The position numbers were made by a program, and so were the translations under genes. A stretch of DNA of 64,000 nt. Origin: Planctomycetaceae bacterium. GTDB lineage: Bacteria; Planctomycetota; Phycisphaerae; UBA1845; UTPLA1. The notes beneath the pieces are model-generated. The model saw only the letters and a program-made list of their open reading frames with translations, made no database searches and was not told the origin of the DNA. Positions 60,665 through 64,000 of this stretch are shown here, piece by piece (within the stretch, counting starts at the first letter, position 1; each line of letters starts with the position of its first letter). The stretch lies in NCBI GenBank assembly GCA_006969385.1, contig CP030884.1, positions 5,016,249-5,080,248 on the forward strand, written 5' to 3'.

Positions 60665-62722
60665 TCACCGCAGGTTCTGCCCTGTTATTTCATCGTCCGC
60701 CGATTCCGTACGACTGCGAAGCATCCGATACATCCGAATCAGATCGCGAAAGCCGCCAATCGTGAGCCAGATCGTCACCGCAGCGCCGACGCTAAGTATG
60801 AGCCACATCCAAATATGCCAATACGAAAGCCACGCATCCGCAGTGATGCCGTACGTCAATGCGATGACCGTCACCACGATAAAAGCCAAGGTCCAGAAGA
60901 GCGGCCAACCGAGCGTGATGTGGGTGACGAGCCGATCCGTGCCGGTGAATTCGCGCGAGAAGCCGAGCTTTTCCCAAACGCCGCGTGCGTCGCGAATCGA
61001 CAGCGACGACTCGCCTACCATGGCGTACTCACCGCGATGCAGTAGCTTGTCGAGATTGAACTTCTCGCCGCCTTGACAGAGCGACACGACGATATACATC
61101 AGGCTCGACGAACAAATCGCCCAGAAGTTGATCAACTGACCGGTAAGCTGCGTTCGCACATATAAAATCGCCTTCACTGCAACATGCCCCGCCGAAAGTA
61201 TCACATACGTTACGCCGGAAAGTGTCGCTGGTGGCTCGGCCTTACACGATACGAGCATGAGCTCCCATGCGTTTAAGCCTACGACGTATTGCTCGGACAG
61301 TTGATTGATAACGGTACCGATGCCAGCCACCAACATGCCGGTGATCATCGCCGCCCACGCCGCTGCCGTCGTGCCGCGATTCCAATAGAGCCCACCAATA
61401 ATCGCCGCCCCGACGCCGCCGACGAAGATGGCCGCCGACGAAGCACAGTACATTGCAATGTATTGCACATGCTGAAAGTAATAGCTGAACAGAAAGACGA
61501 ATATCGCAATGAGAAAAACGGCGAGGCGCAACAACAAAAGATGGCCGCGTTCGCTCAGCCGCCGCTTCCGAAACGGCAAAACGACATCCTGCACCAAAAT
61601 CGCCGCCCACGAGTGCAGATAGGTATCGTGCGTGCTGATGAACGCGCCCAACATCGCAGCCGAAGCCAAACCCAACAAGCCCGCCGGTAAGACTGCATTC
61701 ATCACAATCGGGGCGCGTAGCTGATTCTGCAGCGCCTCGCCATCAATCGTCGCCAGACGTTCGTTGGCTACCATCGCTGCTTCCGCATAGTCTGGATGCG
61801 TCAGAAATGTCTTCATGCAAATCGGCAATACGATCGTAATCAACATCAGCACGCGAAAACGCCATTGACCGAGGATGAACGACATCTTCGCTTCGTGGGC
61901 ATTGATGGCCGAACAGTTATAACCCTGAGTGCCCTGCCAACCGCGCGCGGCATAAAACAACGTGATGACGGTGATCACGTAATAAAAGATGTTGAAATCG
62001 GATTGCTTGCCGAGGTCGAACGGATCGACCATCGAGCTTCCCGCCGGTGCGGCCATCAGCGTGTCGCCGATTTGCCCCCACGAGAAACTCAACAATAAAA
62101 AGAGATTGATCGCCACAAAGGCGATATTCGCGATCACGCCTTGCAAAAAGTCGGTCACGATCACCGCGATCTGACCGCCGAGGAGCAAAAGCGCTAACGG
62201 CACGATCAACAATACGGACATTAACGATTCAAAAGTCGAAAACGCGATGCCCAACAAGTCAAACTGCGCCGGTAACGACCAAAGTTGAATAAAGAATCGG
62301 GCACCGACCGACGGAAAAATTCCGAAGTTAATCACGCCCGCGATAAACGCCACGATGCCGGTGAAGATGCGAAAGCGGCGGCTGTAACGACGTTCGAAAA
62401 ACTCGGCCAGCGTTAGCGCACGCGTTTGCCGAAAGCGATAAATTACCCACCCGCTAAGCGCCATCACGATCATCACCGGCTCTTCGAGCAGCGTCCACCA
62501 AATCGCCGTAAAGCCGACCTCGTAGTGCAACTCGAAGTACCATACGAGCGTAACGACGCCCAACCGCGCGATGTTGTCCGAAACGGCGATGAGATATCGT
62601 CCCGCGCAGCGCTCCGCCGCCAAAAAACCATCGACGGTGCGAGCGTGACGGCGCGTCGACGCCGCTCCGACGGCTAACAAGGCCAGCATGGCGGCGACGA
62701 TGGACCAATCGAGTAGTTGCAT
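60665..62722 (-). CDS. Sodium:solute symporter (SSS family)
   Basis: 685 residues from the ATG at 62722 (M-Q-L-L-D-W-S); an upstream in-frame TTG is less likely. Seen: about a dozen membrane helices, the N-terminal D-W-S-I-V-A-A-M-L, D-G-F-L-A-A-E-R-C, L-L-G-G-Q-I-A-V-I-V-T-D-F-L-Q-G-V-I and the S-T-H-D-T-Y-L-H-S-W helix 8/9 signature, plus a long hydrophilic stretch with extra helices at the C-terminus. Family transporters import sugars, sialic acid or other solutes with Na+. It follows the CBM9-like lipoprotein gene by 33 bases, so glycan uptake is likely. Confidence 0.88.
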   Translation of the reverse strand: MQLLDWSIVAAMLALLAVGAASTRRHARTVDGFLAAERCAGRYLIAVSDNIARLGVVTLVWYFELHYEVGFTAIWWTLLEEPVMIVMALSGWVIYRFRQTRALTLAEFFERRYSRRFRIFTGIVAFIAGVINFGIFPSVGARFFIQLWSLPAQFDLLGIAFSTFESLMSVLLIVPLALLLLGGQIAVIVTDFLQGVIANIAFVAINLFLLLSFSWGQIGDTLMAAPAGSSMVDPFDLGKQSDFNIFYYVITVITLFYAARGWQGTQGYNCSAINAHEAKMSFILGQWRFRVLMLITIVLPICMKTFLTHPDYAEAAMVANERLATIDGEALQNQLRAPIVMNAVLPAGLLGLASAAMLGAFISTHDTYLHSWAAILVQDVVLPFRKRRLSERGHLLLLRLAVFLIAIFVFLFSYYFQHVQYIAMYCASSAAIFVGGVGAAIIGGLYWNRGTTAAAWAAMITGMLVAGIGTVINQLSEQYVVGLNAWELMLVSCKAEPPATLSGVTYVILSAGHVAVKAILYVRTQLTGQLINFWAICSSSLMYIVVSLCQGGEKFNLDKLLHRGEYAMVGESSLSIRDARGVWEKLGFSREFTGTDRLVTHITLGWPLFWTLAFIVVTVIALTYGITADAWLSYWHIWMWLILSVGAAVTIWLTIGGFRDLIRMYRMLRSRTESADDEITGQNLR

Positions 62723-62755
62723 GATGCTGGATCGCAACCGCGCAGCGCGGCCCGA

Positions 62756-63619
62756 TTATTCGCGAAACGTCACGTAGCCCCACGTGCCGGGTTGATGCAT
62801 GTTGATCGCCCCCTGCGGCGACCAGACCCAATTCCGCTCGCGCGCGTCGGGCTTACGGCGGTAGCGACCATCGATGATGTCGTCGTACCACTGAACGCGG
62901 GAAAAGTTCATGCGCCAGACATGCCCATCGCGCGGCGGTGCCGCACGCCCCGCCGCTTCTTTGAGCGAACGCCAGGGCATCGCAATTTCTAGCGACCACC
63001 CATTATCGGTATCCGACGCGTCGTTGAGCGAGCCGTCGACAAACACGGCCGACTTGAGTCCGCGCATGTCCCAGTCGTGTAGTGCCGGCCCACCACGCCG
63101 ATAGGTACGCACCAGGAACAAGTCGAAGACGGTATTCAAAGCGTTGAATTCGAGCTCGTAATACTCGCGCTCGTCGCCGTTGGGATCGATGAAGATTTCG
63201 AAGTCGTTGTCGTGGAACACGATGGCGTCGCGCTGTGTGAGTTTCGCGTGAACGTGCGGATCGTCGAGGATAGCGGCAACATATAGATGATCGTCATCCC
63301 ACAGCATCTTAAAATGGGTATCGTGTGCGGGTACGGGTTTGTGCGTACCTTCGATATCTACGAACGCCGTCGATTTCGTTGCTGTTTCCCATGGCGATTC
63401 CGTTAATTTCCCATCGATCACGATTGGGCCGGTCGCTTTGTGGCACTCGTACCGTCTTGGAATCGCGTTCGACATGTCAGGATTCGCGCCGACACAACCT
63501 GCGAGTAAGACCGATGCGACTATGGCAAACAGGCTAACCGACGCAGCGCGAACTATGCCGCGCCGCCGAATCTGCCATTTGAATGAATCTCGTTCGACTA
63601 TCAACTCGTAAATCTCCAT
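62756..63619 (-). CDS. Lipoprotein with CBM9-like carbohydrate-binding domain
   Basis: 287 residues. Seen: a basic leader of about 25 residues, hydrophobic segment and lipobox L-L-A-G-C near residue 42, then a family-9-like carbohydrate-binding domain (I-V-I-D-G-K-L-T-E-S-P-W, L-W-D-D-D-H-L-Y-V-A-A, D-N-D-F-E-I-F-I-D-P-N-G, W-S-L-E-I-A-M-P-W, M-N-F-S-R-V-Q-W). Likely tethered to the periplasmic face of the outer membrane or cell membrane, capturing sugars. It lies 13 bases after the GH130-type gene and before the transporter, one operon. Confidence 0.87.
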   Translation of the reverse strand: MEIYELIVERDSFKWQIRRRGIVRAASVSLFAIVASVLLAGCVGANPDMSNAIPRRYECHKATGPIVIDGKLTESPWETATKSTAFVDIEGTHKPVPAHDTHFKMLWDDDHLYVAAILDDPHVHAKLTQRDAIVFHDNDFEIFIDPNGDEREYYELEFNALNTVFDLFLVRTYRRGGPALHDWDMRGLKSAVFVDGSLNDASDTDNGWSLEIAMPWRSLKEAAGRAAPPRDGHVWRMNFSRVQWYDDIIDGRYRRKPDARERNWVWSPQGAINMHQPGTWGYVTFRE

Positions 63620-63632
63620 GCCTATATCGCTC

Positions 63633-64000
63633 TCAATCTTCTAGACACGCTCGAATCAGGGCTTCCACCGTCGTAGTTGCCAAGCAGACCACGGTATCGG
63701 CCGCGCCATAGTACAACCGTACAGTTGCCGTAGGCGCGGCGAAGCCCTCGTCGTCAAAGGCATCGACGATCAAGCCGCTTGGAAATACCACGTTCGGCAC
63801 CTGCCCGACATGCTCGTACAGTTCGCGCGGTTCGAGGATGTTATTTTCCGTGCGCGCGACCACCTTCGTTGGGTCGTGAAGGTCCAGCAACACTGCCCCG
63901 CCTGATAGATGTTCGCCCCGACCAGATGCGTCGCCACGCCGTGATAGATGTGCAGCCAGCCCGCGCGCGTCTTGATCGGCGGCGGACCTGAGCCGATCAG
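63633..64000 (-). CDS. GH130-family glycoside phosphorylase (partial at right edge, one-base frameshift)
   Basis: The C-terminal end reads L-D-L-H-D-P-T-K-V-V-A-R, V-P-N-V-V-F-P-S-G and Y-Y-G-A-A-D-T-V-V-C-L-A, the closing block of GH130 mannoside phosphorylases. In another frame the edge region reads G-P-P-P-I-K-T-R-A-G-W-L-H-I-Y-H-G-V, the block normally just before it. Adding one G to the run at about 63897-63900 joins the two (Y-Q-A-G-A-V-L-L-D-L). The enzyme phosphorolyses beta-mannosides in the cytoplasm; first gene seen of the GH130 - CBM9 - SSS operon. Confidence 0.82.
   Translation of the reverse strand, partial: DRLRSAADQDARGLAAHLSRRGDASGRGEHLSGGAVLLDLHDPTKVVARTENNILEPRELYEHVGQVPNVVFPSGLIVDAFDDEGFAAPTATVRLYYGAADTVVCLATTTVEALIRACLED

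Overview
The window looks like a chromosomal segment from a member of the Planctomycetota (possibly a Phycisphaera-like lineage; class uncertain). The clues are an ECF sigma factor of the TIGR02999 type, a Ser/Thr kinase followed by TPRs, a PEP-CTERM protein, the zinc-ribbon motif C-x2-CGYNLRG...CPECG fused to a PrsW protease, secreted proteins with D-C-N-x-N-G-x-P-D calcium-type repeats, and a giant multi-domain Rhs protein. GC content is moderately high, and genes lie on both strands in short operons separated by repeat-bearing spacers. No prophage, IS element or CRISPR array was seen.

Layout. 0-3.4 kb: an RND efflux pair (permease cut by the left edge). 4.2-6.0 kb: an ECF sigma / zinc anti-sigma / PEP-CTERM spondin-like operon, then tRNA-His. 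6.5-13.7 kb: a diguanylate cyclase, an inositol-monophosphatase-family enzyme, a phosphodiesterase, dodecin, a YpfJ-like metallopeptidase and two unknown genes. 13.9-21.6 kb: topA, a large secreted zinc protease and two small low-complexity proteins. 22.3-30.7 kb: housekeeping genes ribH-nusB-ftsY with an overlapping unknown gene, a methyltransferase, aceE, a PrsW protease and two YbjQ-family genes, followed by tRNA-Leu.

31.7-48.4 kb is the most striking part: a minus-strand locus encoding a secreted TPR protein, a 4238-residue Rhs/YD-repeat protein (VWA, Ca-type repeats, about 14 Ig/cadherin-like repeats, Rhs shell, candidate nuclease tip), two small downstream genes in the position of immunity genes, and a VWA protein. 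It reads as a candidate polymorphic-toxin locus with an unusually elaborate surface-adhesion region.

49.2-52.9 kb holds an ECF sigma gene between two paralogous secreted proteins whose upstream leaders are recognisably the same sequence in inverted orientation, a candidate self-contained regulon. 53.0-55.9 kb is a Ser/Thr kinase-TPR gene split by a frameshift. 56.2-64.0 kb is a carbohydrate or cell-surface locus: a 962-residue fusion of phosphodiester glycosidase, serine beta-lactamase-like and C39-like domains, a frameshifted acetyl xylan esterase, an SSS transporter, a CBM9-like lipoprotein and a GH130-type glycoside phosphorylase (right edge).

Three genes in the last 11 kb (kinase-TPR, esterase, GH130) are each broken in a way that adding one G or C to a 3-4-base G/C run would repair. 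This points to a shared homopolymer-length sequencing problem more than to three independent pseudogenes.
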